A stretch of 11,227 nt of DNA from Paratractidigestivibacter sp963658035 (GCA_963658035.1 CAVKOL010000084.1:1-11227); one strand, 5' to 3'. Positions 1-5,730 are shown, counted from the stretch's first letter. The notes: generated by a model not told the origin, from the sequence alone. A program made the numbers and translations.

Positions 1-150
1 ACCGCCGCCGCCAAGCGCGGGCGCGGCAACACGCCGGCAACCGGTGACGCCACCAGCAGCGCGGCCGTCGCGGCCGTTGGCCTGGCGGCAGCCGCGACCC
101 TGACCGTGGGCGCCGTCGTTTCTCGCCGCCGTCGCCGCTTTACGAAGTAG
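1..150 (+). CDS. C-terminal end of a cell-wall-anchored surface protein (partial)
   Basis: The reading frame is open from the first base to the TAG at 148-150, giving the last 49 residues of a protein whose start lies outside the window. The tail has the three parts of a sortase sorting signal. First comes an LPXTG-like motif, TPATGD at visible residues 11-16. Next is a hydrophobic stretch of about 23 residues rich in Ala, Val, Leu and Gly (about residues 19-41). Last is a positively charged end, five consecutive Arg followed by FTK. Such tails are cut between Thr and Gly by a sortase and joined to peptidoglycan. The first position of the motif is Thr (or Asn, depending on alignment) rather than Leu, so it is a non-canonical variant. 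The product is therefore probably a secreted, wall-linked protein, but nothing of its functional domain is visible. The stop codon overlaps the first copy of the intergenic repeat at 138-162. Confidence 0.75.
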   Translation, partial: TAAAKRGRGNTPATGDATSSAAVAAVGLAAAATLTVGAVVSRRRRRFTK

Positions 151-308
151 GACTTGTCGGAAGCAAACGGGCTTCTCGCTTTATGATTTGGGGCTTGTCG
201 GAATGAAAGTGTTCCGACAAGCCCTTTTTCATGCAGTCTTGCTTCCGACAAGCCCAGATTCTTAAAGGAGAAGGGCCCGTGGGTTCCGACAAGTCCCAAA
301 ACGTAAAG
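138..308. repeat. 171-bp palindromic array of CTTTA-N10-CTTGTCGGAA units
   Basis: Four copies of CTTTA, ten variable bases and CTTGTCGGAA occur here: A 138-162 and B 179-203 on the plus strand, C 243-267 and D 284-308 on the minus strand. A to B and C to D are each spaced exactly 41 bp. A/D and B/C are mirrored about the same centre, position 223, and the 16-bp spacers of A and D are also similar (ACGGGC then TTCTC). The whole is therefore a large imperfect inverted repeat built from two 41-bp tandem units per arm. A fifth core, without the CTTTA box, lies at 212-221 in reverse and pairs with B to form the terminator hairpin. Copy A overlaps the 3' end of the surface-protein gene. Function is unknown: a multi-site protein-binding array, a REP-like dispersed repeat or a processed 3' UTR are all possible. 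Confidence 0.8.
191..229 (+). terminator. Rho-independent terminator of the surface-protein gene
   Basis: A perfect 13-bp stem, GGGCTTGTCGGAA (191-203) with TTCCGACAAGCCC (212-224), closes an 8-nt loop and is followed at once by five T residues. It lies 40 bp after the stop codon at 150. The stem is made of two opposed copies of the repeat core described for the surrounding array, so terminator and repeat are the same sequence. Confidence 0.85.
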
Positions 309-330
309 GGCCGCGGCCGCACCCCTGCGC

Positions 331-371
331 CGCAAACGAAAAAGCCGCCGACGCAAAAGCGCCGACGGCTT
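331..371 (-). terminator. Terminator of the veg-ispE-tRNA-Pro unit
   Basis: On the minus strand a 13-bp stem (371-359 with 354-342) closes a TTTT loop and is followed by TTTTTCGTTT when the stem's last two T are included. Two positions that are mismatches on the plus strand become G-U pairs on the minus strand. The hairpin therefore works for minus-strand transcription, ending 9 nt past the CCA of tRNA-Pro. Confidence 0.8.
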
Positions 372-379
372 AAATTTCG

Positions 380-456
380 TGGTCGGGTTGACTGGATTCG
401 AACCAGCGACCCCTGCGTCCCGAACGCAGTGCTCTACCAAACTGAGCCACAACCCG
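380..456 (-). tRNA. tRNA-Pro, anticodon CGG
   Basis: The minus strand gives a complete 77-nt cloverleaf. The acceptor stem is CGGGTTG/CAACCCG, with the C1-G72 pair usual for bacterial tRNA-Pro. The D stem is GCTC/GAGC, the anticodon stem CTGCG/CGCAG has loop TTCGGGA (anticodon CGG at 422-420, reading CCG codons), and the T arm has loop TTCGAAT. The discriminator is A and CCA is encoded (382-380). The 5' end is only 15 nt after the ispE stop codon on the same strand and a terminator follows. The tRNA is thus probably cut out of the ispE transcript by RNase P, unless a promoter lies inside the 3' part of ispE. Confidence 0.96.
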
Positions 457-471
457 TAGCAACGTGACATT

Positions 472-1365
472 CTAGCAGATTTCGGCGGGCGTTCCAACCG
501 TCAATGTTGCGTAAGACCACCAATTGTGCATCTTGGCGGCCCGCTCGGCCACGGCACGTGCCGCGTCCAGACTCTCGCACACCGCAAAAACGCAGCTACC
601 GGACCCCGTGACGATCGCGGCGGCGACCTCGTCCTGCGCGGCGGCCCAGGCCTCGACCTCGGCGCACCCGGCCTGCAGGGCCTTGGCGGCAGGGGCCAGG
701 TTGTTAAAGAGAAGCTCGGTCACGCGGGCCGCGCGCGCAGCCCCGGACGGCCCCCGAAGTGCCGCGCACATCTCGCCGTAGCCGCGGGCCTCAACCGGAC
801 TGGCGTCAAACGCCTGGTACGCGGCCTTGGCCGAGACGCCCTCTCCTGCTGGCATGACCAGCGCCACGGGCAGACCAAGCGGCGAGAAGCTCTCTTCAAG
901 CACGTCTCCGCCACCCAAGTACAACGCTGGACGCGGGTCCAAGAAAAACGAAACGTCGGCGCCCACCTGGCGGGCCACCTCGGCCACCAGCGGGTCGTTT
1001 GCCGCGACGCCCCAACGTGCCGCCAGCAGGCGCAGCGTGGCCCCGGCGTCTGCCGAAGACCCGCCCAAGCCGGCCTTCTCGGGGATGCGCGCCACCACGT
1101 CGATGCGCACGTTGGGCTCGACGCCCAGGCGAGATGCCAGCAGCGTCGCGGCCTTCCACACGGTGGTCTTCTGGGGCGCGACGCACAGCGCGGGCGTGTG
1201 GCTCACCGTAAGGCTCGGCGCGTCGCTTACCGTCACGGTGTCAAAAAGCCCCACCGGAGCCATGACCGAGTCGACGCGGTGGTAGCCGCGCTCGTCAAGC
1301 TGCGTGTGGATGCCCAGGTGCAGGTTGACCTTGCACGGGGCCTCGATTGTCTGTGTGGCAGTCAT
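472..1365 (-). CDS. ispE: 4-diphosphocytidyl-2-C-methyl-D-erythritol kinase
   Basis: A 297-residue GHMP-family kinase that phosphorylates the 2-hydroxyl of CDP-methylerythritol with ATP, the fourth step of the MEP isoprenoid pathway in the cytosol. The N-terminal block KVNLHLGI starts at residue 11-12 and contains the catalytic Lys12. The glycine-rich ATP loop PEKAGLGGSSADAGA lies at 95-109, the catalytic Asp is D137 in VGADVSFFL, and the third GHMP motif GSGSCVFA lies at 254-261. Length is normal for IspE (about 280-310). The ATG at 1365 is the first start after an in-frame TAG, but no clear Shine-Dalgarno precedes it, so translation may depend on the upstream veg cistron 44 nt away. tRNA-Pro follows 15 nt downstream. 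A 7-1-7 palindrome (1374-1388) lies in the veg-ispE gap. Identity is secure from the motifs. Confidence 0.95.
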   Translation of the reverse strand: MTATQTIEAPCKVNLHLGIHTQLDERGYHRVDSVMAPVGLFDTVTVSDAPSLTVSHTPALCVAPQKTTVWKAATLLASRLGVEPNVRIDVVARIPEKAGLGGSSADAGATLRLLAARWGVAANDPLVAEVARQVGADVSFFLDPRPALYLGGGDVLEESFSPLGLPVALVMPAGEGVSAKAAYQAFDASPVEARGYGEMCAALRGPSGAARAARVTELLFNNLAPAAKALQAGCAEVEAWAAAQDEVAAAIVTGSGSCVFAVCESLDAARAVAERAAKMHNWWSYATLTVGTPAEIC

Positions 1366-1373
1366 AGGTATAA

Positions 1374-1388
1374 CGTTGTACTACAACG
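1374..1388. promoter_or_regulatory. Palindrome CGTTGTA-C-TACAACG before ispE
   Basis: A perfect 7-1-7 inverted repeat lies 9 bp upstream of the ispE start on the minus strand. Its centre TTGTACTACAA fits the TNGTNNNACNA form described for FadR-type GntR regulators. It could be an operator, or an RNA hairpin near the ispE initiation region. No regulator is encoded nearby, so this is only a candidate. Confidence 0.3.
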
Positions 1389-1409
1389 CATCTTAAGCAG
1401 CGAGAAGGG

Positions 1410-1703
1410 CTACTCTTCGACCATCACGTAGTCGAAGAGGCGCTCACCGGTCTGCGCGTCAAAGAGCTCGACCGCGCCGGTAAGAACGTCGACGTACTGG
1501 TACGACTGGCGCGCGGTGCGGCCGCGGCGCTCCTCGACCTCGACGACAAACAGGGAAGGGTGGGCGTTTACCAGGGTGCCGGCGCGCTCGACGATGCGCG
1601 AGCGGCCCATGTTGGCCTTGACCTTGATACGCTTGCCCTGCAGCTCAAGCAGGCGCTCGCGAATCTCGTCCACGCGATTAACCGAAGGAATCTCGTTGTC
1701 CAT
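1410..1703 (-). CDS. veg: Veg family protein (biofilm/regulatory, DUF1021)
   Basis: A 97-residue protein of the Veg family. It matches the family in length and in the block KRIKVKANMGRSRIVERAGTL, followed by PSLFVVEVEE and YQYVDVLTGAVELFD. In Bacillus subtilis Veg is a small cytosolic protein that promotes biofilm-matrix expression. The molecular activity of the family is poorly known, and it is often found just upstream of ispE, as here. The start at 1703 is chosen because GGAGG lies 4 nt before this ATG. A longer frame beginning at 1754 would add 17 residues, but these cover the leader and the promoter candidate. The C-terminus has an acidic end (MVEE). It is probably cotranscribed with ispE and tRNA-Pro. 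Confidence 0.88.
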   Translation of the reverse strand: MDNEIPSVNRVDEIRERLLELQGKRIKVKANMGRSRIVERAGTLVNAHPSLFVVEVEERRGRTARQSYQYVDVLTGAVELFDAQTGERLFDYVMVEE

Positions 1704-1753
1704 TAGTCCTCCAAGCCCCAAGCGGGGCGAATAGCCAGAATACGCGAAACTCA

Positions 1754-1762
1754 ATCATACCA
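1754..1762 (-). promoter_or_regulatory. Extended -10 promoter candidate for veg-ispE
   Basis: The minus strand reads TGGTATGAT, a TGN extension plus a five-of-six match to TATAAT, with no convincing -35 box. It would start transcription near 1747 and leave a leader of about 44 nt before the veg start codon at 1703. It sits in the divergent veg/M24 intergenic region. Confidence 0.4.
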
Positions 1763-1911
1763 AGCCTCGGCGCAAGACCCCTCTGCCGATTCGCGATGAC
1801 ACGACATGCCCACGTACTTTGAAGCTCTCCTGTGCGGCGCGGCGGCAGGCGGCGAGAAGTTCACCGGGGTGTACACTGGGCCACAAACAACGCCCCCCCG
1901 AAAGGAGAACA

Positions 1912-2991
1912 ATGGACCAACAACGCCTTGCCAAGGTACAAAACAACCTGCGTGAGCTGGGGCTTTCCCAAATGCTTTTGGTCGACCCGCTGTCCATCTG
2001 GTGGCTGTGCGGCTACTACACCGAGCCTTACGAGCGCTTCCTTGCCCTCTACGTGCCCGCTGCCGGCGACCCCACCCTCTTTTGCAACCGCCTGTTCCCC
2101 GAGGCGGGCGACGCCTGCGCCGACGTGCGCACCTTCGACGATACCGAGAATCCCATCGCCCTTCTCGCCGACGTCTGTGACCGCGAGTCGGCCATGGGCG
2201 TCGACAAGCAGCTGAGTGCCCGCTGGCTGGTCCCGATGATGGAGGCCGGGCTGGGCAGCGGCTTCAAGCTGGCCTCGGGCGCGATCGACGACGCGCGCTC
2301 CATCAAGGACGAGCGCGAGCAGCAGCTCATGCGCCAGGCGTCGGCTACCAACGACAAGGCCATGGAGTGGCTGGTCGCGCAGCTGCGCCCCGGCGTGACC
2401 GAGCTGCAGATCGCCGATGGCCTTCTGGGCGAGTACCGCCGCCTGGGCGCCACCGACCACTCCTTCTTGCCCATCGTGAGCTTTGGCGACCACGGCGCAG
2501 ACCCGCACCACGAGCCCGACAACACCCCGTTTGCCGTGGGCGACGTCGTGTTGTTTGACGTGGGTTGCAAGCAGGACTGGTACTGCTCGGACATGACGCG
2601 CACCTTCTTTACCGCCCAGCCTACCGACCACCAGCGGGCCGTTTACGAGGCCGTTCGCCGCGCCAACGAGGAAGCTGAGAAGATCGTGGCGCCTGGCGTC
2701 GAGTTTGCACAGATTGACCTTGCTGCCCGCCACATCATCGAGGACGCGGGCTGGGGCCCGGCCTTCAACCACCGCCTGGGCCACCAGATCGGCCTGGTGG
2801 ACCACGAGCCGGGCGACGTCTCCAGTGTCCACCACGAGGGCGTGCGCCCCGGCCAGTGCTTCTCCATCGAGCCGGGCATCTACCTGCCGGGCGACATCGG
2901 CGTGCGCATCGAGGACCTGGTCATCGTCACCCAGGACGGGTGCGAGGTCCTGAACCACTACCCCAAGGAGCTGACGGTCCTTAAGATCTAG
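1912..2991 (+). CDS. M24-family metallopeptidase (Xaa-Pro aminopeptidase-like)
   Basis: A 359-residue cytosolic protein with the two-domain layout of prolidase/aminopeptidase P. A creatinase-like N-terminal domain (about 1-130) precedes the M24 pita-bread catalytic domain (about 135-355). All five dinuclear metal ligands can be seen: D216 in VVLFDVG, D227 in CSDMTRTF, H291 in GHQIGL, E320 in SIEPGIY and E334 in VRIEDLV. These enzymes remove N-terminal residues before proline or split Xaa-Pro dipeptides, usually with Mn or Co. The exact substrate cannot be told from sequence. The start at 1912 is preferred because AAAGGAG lies 6 nt upstream. Longer in-frame starts from 1819 lack such a site and give an Arg-rich lead that looks non-coding. 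The gene stands alone, divergent from veg, with a strong terminator at 3017-3055. Confidence 0.92.
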   Translation: MDQQRLAKVQNNLRELGLSQMLLVDPLSIWWLCGYYTEPYERFLALYVPAAGDPTLFCNRLFPEAGDACADVRTFDDTENPIALLADVCDRESAMGVDKQLSARWLVPMMEAGLGSGFKLASGAIDDARSIKDEREQQLMRQASATNDKAMEWLVAQLRPGVTELQIADGLLGEYRRLGATDHSFLPIVSFGDHGADPHHEPDNTPFAVGDVVLFDVGCKQDWYCSDMTRTFFTAQPTDHQRAVYEAVRRANEEAEKIVAPGVEFAQIDLAARHIIEDAGWGPAFNHRLGHQIGLVDHEPGDVSSVHHEGVRPGQCFSIEPGIYLPGDIGVRIEDLVIVTQDGCEVLNHYPKELTVLKI

Positions 2992-3016
2992 GGGCGGCGC
3001 GCAGGCGCGTACAGCA

Positions 3017-3055
3017 GCGGGGCCGGGCGTTCTTGTGACGCCCGGCCCCGCTTTT
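3017..3055 (+). terminator. Strong terminator after the M24 peptidase
   Basis: A perfect 14-bp GC-rich stem (3017-3030 with 3038-3051) closes a 7-nt loop and is followed by TTTT and a T/G-rich run. It lies 25 bp after the peptidase stop. The perfect stem may also block transcription coming from rdgB on the other strand. Confidence 0.9.
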
Positions 3056-3105
3056 GTGGGTTTGGTTTTTGCACCCTTGGCCTTTGACCTGCGGTCTATT
3101 CGATT

Positions 3106-3121
3106 GCGTTAGCGCTAACGC
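3106..3121. promoter_or_regulatory. 16-bp perfect palindrome at the rdgB stop codon
   Basis: GCGTTAGCGCTAACGC is fully self-complementary and its last base is the last base of the rdgB stop codon. The centre TTAGCGCTAA resembles LacI-family operators. The place, between two convergent gene ends, is odd for an operator. As RNA it would form a hairpin right after rdgB but has no U run, so a classical terminator is not supported. Confidence 0.4.
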
Positions 3122-3753
3122 TAGCTCAGCTTGGCGAGAAGGTTCTGCAGGGCGTGGAAGCGGTGCGAGATCTGGTTCTTCTCAGTGGGGTTGAGCTCGG
3201 CCATGGTGCGGCCGGGGGTGTCTGCGGGGAAGAACAGCGGGTCGTAGCCAAAGCCGTTGTCGCCGCGCGGGGTGTGGCCGATGGTGCCGGGGCAGTCGCC
3301 GTCGCCGCGCAGGATCTCGTCGCCGCGCACCAGGACGACGGACGAGTGGAAGTGGGCGCCGCGCTCGGCGTCCGCCGCGTCGGCCAGCTCGACCAGAAGC
3401 TTCTCGTTGTTGGCGGCGTCGTTGCCGTGCTCGCCCGCCCAACGGGCCGAGAAGATGCCCGGGGCGCCGTCGAGGGCGTCAACGCACAGGCCCGAGTCGT
3501 CGGCCACGGCCATGGGAAGGCCCGTATCGGCCTGGGCGGCGCGAGCCTTGATGAGGGCGTTCTCGTAGAAATCGGCGCCGTCTTCCACGGGATCGGCAAA
3601 GTCGCCCAGCTGGCCCAGGGCCACAAACTGGGTGCCCGGCATGACGGGCGAGAGGATGGCCTCGATCTCGGTCACCTTGTGGGCGTTGCCCGTAGCCACG
3701 ACGACGGTCTTTTGCGGGTCCAGCGTTGCGATGTCAACCTTAGGCAGAGCCAT
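3121..3753 (-). CDS. rdgB: XTP/dITP diphosphatase (non-canonical purine NTPase)
   Basis: A 210-residue Ham1/RdgB-family enzyme that hydrolyses dITP, XTP and related non-canonical purine triphosphates to monophosphate and pyrophosphate, keeping them out of DNA and RNA. The family motifs appear in order: ATGNAHK at 20-26, YENALIKA from 63, DDSGL at 85-89 with the catalytic Asp86, GND at 110-112, FGYDPLF at 168-174 and ISHR at 195-198, the base-specificity motif. Length is normal (about 195-210). The start at 3753 follows AAAGGA at 7 nt spacing. It reads in the same direction as murE, but element 1 and a probable terminator lie between them, so it may have its own promoter; I see no clean one. 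The family is often next to rph, which here lies 2 kb away. Confidence 0.95.
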   Translation of the reverse strand: MALPKVDIATLDPQKTVVVATGNAHKVTEIEAILSPVMPGTQFVALGQLGDFADPVEDGADFYENALIKARAAQADTGLPMAVADDSGLCVDALDGAPGIFSARWAGEHGNDAANNEKLLVELADAADAERGAHFHSSVVLVRGDEILRGDGDCPGTIGHTPRGDNGFGYDPLFFPADTPGRTMAELNPTEKNQISHRFHALQNLLAKLS

Positions 3754-3876
3754 GAGGGGTCCTTTCTATGCCGCCGAGCCCTCGACGCGGGGCCCGGCAC
3801 CTGGTTTTCTCGCCACCATACTAACCCACCGGGTGCGAATCCGGGCAAATCGAGGCGCCGAAGGGCTTGCGCGCAA

Positions 3877-4020
3877 CACTCGCGCGAGATTTCTTGGTTT
3901 AAAACAGAAACCCTCAAGTACAATGCCCAGCCGGCGTGATCGCCAACTGGGCAAATGCGGTCCCAAAAGGGCCGGCTACTCGACCAGCCCCAATTTAAAC
4001 CAAGAAATCTCGCGCGAGTG
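3877..4020 (-). repeat. Structured intergenic element 1 (27-bp perfect inverted repeat around a conserved core)
   Basis: The arms 3877-3903 and 3994-4020 are a perfect 27-bp inverted repeat, and each contains the palindrome CTCGCGCGAG. Between them is a 90-bp core. Read on the minus strand, which is the sense of murE, the core holds in order: GAGTAG (3981-3976) in the loop of a small hairpin, TTTGCCCAGTTGGCG (3955-3941), TGTACTTGA (3922-3914) and GGGTTTC (3913-3907). A second hairpin (3953-3924) is a continuous 15-bp stem on the minus strand because two C-A mismatches of the plus strand become G-U pairs. The same blocks with equal spacing recur in element 2 at 6592-6725. The element begins 16 nt after the murE stop. 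CGAAGGGC occurs on both outer sides (3859-3866, 4026-4033) but not directly at the arm ends. No protein is encoded in it. Confidence 0.85.
3965..3990 (-). terminator. Probable weak terminator of murE inside element 1
   Basis: On the minus strand GGGCTGG (3990-3984) pairs with CCGGCCC (3975-3969), using one G-U pair, and TTTT follows. It lies about 46 nt after the murE stop. The stem is short, so termination may be partial and rdgB could still be reached by read-through. Confidence 0.45.
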
Positions 4021-4036
4021 CTCCGCGAAGGGCCTT

Positions 4037-5572
4037 TTACGCCTCTTCGTACTTGCGGACGGCCTCCTCAAAGATCTCGCCGTCGGTGCGGCAGGGCAAA
4101 AAGTCGTTGCCGATGTGCTGGCGGGTCTCGTCGCCCTTGGCCAACAGGCACACGATGGCCGGGCCCTCGCCCTCGTAGGCCAGCTGGACGGCGCGGCGAA
4201 TGGCCTCTTCGCGGTCAAGAATGACCTCGTAGGCGGCACCCTCGGGCGTGGCGTCTGCCATCTGCTGGCAAATCTCGGCCACGGGGTCGTTGGCCGGGTC
4301 CTCCTCGGTGTAGATGAGGTAGTCGGACCACTTGGCGGCTTCCTGCGGCAGCTCCTGGCGGCGCTCGTAGGCCTTGCCGCCCGGTGCGCCAAACAGGGCA
4401 ATCACGCGATAGCCTGGGAACTCCTGCTTAACCGAGGGGAAAAACCGCTGGTAGGACAGCTTGTTGTGCGCGTAGTCGACCAAAGCGGTCACGCGGCGCG
4501 ACGGCGTGGAGATAAGCTCCATGCGGCCCGGGACCTTTGCGTGGGAAAGCGGCTCGACGATGTCCTTCTGGCCCAGGCCCAAAAGCTCGGCGATGGCGAT
4601 GGTGGCCAGCGCGTTGTCCACGTTGAAGAGGCCCGGCATCGACAGGGTGACCGGCCCCTCCCAGCTGGGCGTGTGGGCCGTGAACTTCACAAAGCCGTAG
4701 CCCGTCTCGACGTCACTTGCCCAGACGTCGGCGCCGGGCAGGCCCTGGGCCGAGAAGCGCAAGACGCGCGGGCAACGCTCGGCGCGTTTGGCGATGACGT
4801 CGGCGTGCTCGCAGTCCATGTTGATCGCGGCGCTGCGACATATGTCGAAGATGCGCAGCTTGCTCTCGAAGTAGTCCTCGAAATCCGGGTGCTCAACAGG
4901 CGAGATATGGTCGCGGCCAATGTTCAAGAAGCAGGCCACGTCAAGCTCCAGGCCCAGGACGCGGTCGTACTTCAGGCCCTGGCTCGAGACCTCCATGTCC
5001 ATGTAGGCCAGGCCCGCGTCGCGCGTGTTGGCCAGGTGGCGCCACAGGTCGGGGGCCTCGGGCGTGGTGTTGTGGCTCTCCTCGTTCTCGACGCCGTCAA
5101 AGGTGTCGATCGAGCCCATGACGCCGGTGGCCGAAAGGGGCTTCTCGCCGTCCAGGACCGAGCGCAGCATGTAGCTCACGGTCGACTTGCCCTTGGTGCC
5201 GGTAATGCCCACGACCTTGATGGCGCGGTCGGGGTGGCCAAAGGCCTCGGCCGAGACAAAGGCCATGGCCTGGCGCAAATCGGCGACCACGATGGCGGGG
5301 AAGTCGGGCGCGCCGGAGGCCACGCGCTCATAAAAGGCCCGGTCACAGAGATAAGCAACGGCCCCGCGGTCGATGGCGCCGGTAAGGTAGGCTGTCTTGA
5401 AGGCCTGACCCTTGCACACAAAGATGTGCCCCGCGGCCACCACGCGCGAGTCGCAGCCGCAGCCGGTCACGACCACGCCGCGAGCCTGGTCGTCGTCGAT
5501 GTTGTGGGTCTCAACCAGCAGGTTCTTCTCGCGTAAAAGTTGGAGAATGCCAAAAAGATTTGAAGTATCCAT
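4037..5572 (-). CDS. murE: UDP-N-acetylmuramyl-tripeptide synthetase
   Basis: A 511-residue Mur ligase that adds the third stem-peptide residue to UDP-MurNAc-L-Ala-D-Glu in the cytosol, using ATP. The N-terminal UDP-binding domain has CDSRVVAAGHIFVCKG at about 40-55. The central ATPase domain has the P-loop GTKGKST at 125-131, MEVSSQGL at 193-200, and NIGRDHISPVEHPDFEDYFESK with the likely carbamylated Lys238. The C-terminal domain has VPGRMELI, VDYAHN and KGDETRQ from 479. The amino-acid specificity motif reads EDPAND (424-429), where meso-DAP enzymes have DNPR, so Lys, Orn or another diamino acid is more likely. The start at 5572 is chosen over a TTG frame at 5617 because it gives the usual length and N-terminus. 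The Shine-Dalgarno (GGA) is weak. It is divergent from tRNA-Val. Confidence 0.93.
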   Translation of the reverse strand: MDTSNLFGILQLLREKNLLVETHNIDDDQARGVVVTGCGCDSRVVAAGHIFVCKGQAFKTAYLTGAIDRGAVAYLCDRAFYERVASGAPDFPAIVVADLRQAMAFVSAEAFGHPDRAIKVVGITGTKGKSTVSYMLRSVLDGEKPLSATGVMGSIDTFDGVENEESHNTTPEAPDLWRHLANTRDAGLAYMDMEVSSQGLKYDRVLGLELDVACFLNIGRDHISPVEHPDFEDYFESKLRIFDICRSAAINMDCEHADVIAKRAERCPRVLRFSAQGLPGADVWASDVETGYGFVKFTAHTPSWEGPVTLSMPGLFNVDNALATIAIAELLGLGQKDIVEPLSHAKVPGRMELISTPSRRVTALVDYAHNKLSYQRFFPSVKQEFPGYRVIALFGAPGGKAYERRQELPQEAAKWSDYLIYTEEDPANDPVAEICQQMADATPEGAAYEVILDREEAIRRAVQLAYEGEGPAIVCLLAKGDETRQHIGNDFLPCRTDGEIFEEAVRKYEEA

Positions 5573-5616
5573 GCTGTCCAATGCAGGTCGAAAGGTCGTT
5601 ATGCGGGCAAAACGCA

Positions 5617-5622
5617 AGTATA
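5617..5622 (-). promoter_or_regulatory. -10 box candidate for murE
   Basis: The minus strand has TATACT (5622-5617), five of six matches to TATAAT, about 45 bp before the murE start codon. No good -35 is seen. It lies back to back with the tRNA-Val -10 candidate, 3 bp away, so the two promoters would share one short divergent region. Confidence 0.35.
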
Positions 5623-5631
5623 TGGTAGACT
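5623..5631 (+). promoter_or_regulatory. Extended -10 candidate for tRNA-Val
   Basis: TGGTAGACT is a TGN extension followed by TAGACT, about 12 bp before the mature tRNA-Val 5' end. The -35 region is poor. Its position fits a short tRNA leader removed by RNase P. Confidence 0.4.
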
Positions 5632-5643
5632 ACATTACCGCTT

Positions 5644-5719
5644 GGGCGATTGGCGCAGCGGCTAGCGCAGGTGCTTTACACGCACAAGGCCGGGAGTTCG
5701 AACCTCTCATCGCCCACCA
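5644..5719 (+). tRNA. tRNA-Val, anticodon UAC
   Basis: A complete 76-nt cloverleaf. The acceptor stem is GGGCGAT/ATCGCCC, the D stem GCGC/GCGC, and the anticodon loop TTTACAC (5675-5681) has anticodon TAC at 5677-5679. The T arm is GGGAG-TTCGAAC-CTCTC with one G-U pair, the discriminator is A and CCA is encoded. The anticodon stem has four canonical pairs and an outermost G-A mismatch (position 27-43). A strong terminator follows 12 nt later, then rph. Confidence 0.95.
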
Positions 5720-5730
5720 GGTATTTTAGG

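Noticed and set aside
138..308. Short CRISPR array
   Set aside because: There are only two 41-bp units per orientation, the repeats are degenerate, the units are arranged as an inverted pair and no cas gene is present.
231..467. A 78-codon frame through the repeat array and tRNA-Pro
   Set aside because: It consists of the palindromic repeat, a terminator and the antisense of a tRNA, so coding is very unlikely.
526..1431. A 301-codon plus-strand frame opposite ispE
   Set aside because: IspE has the full GHMP motif set; the antisense frame is basic and low in recognisable structure.
1861..2958. A 365-codon minus-strand frame opposite the M24 peptidase
   Set aside because: The plus-strand gene has all five metal ligands and a good ribosome-binding site; the minus frame has neither motifs nor a start signal.
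3894..3924. Plus-strand promoter (TTGGTT, then TACAAT) inside element 1
   Set aside because: The spacing of 19 bp is too long, TACAAT corresponds to a core block also present in element 2 (as TACAGT), and the hairpins fold better on the other strand.
3877..4020. Insertion sequence or retron
   Set aside because: There is no transposase or reverse transcriptase in the element or window, and arm sequences differ between the two copies, unlike ordinary terminal inverted repeats.
3632..5536. A 634-codon open frame on the plus strand
   Set aside because: It is the antisense of rdgB and murE, has no protein motifs, shows Val/Gly/Ala/His-rich composition typical of opposite-strand GC-rich DNA, and runs through element 1.
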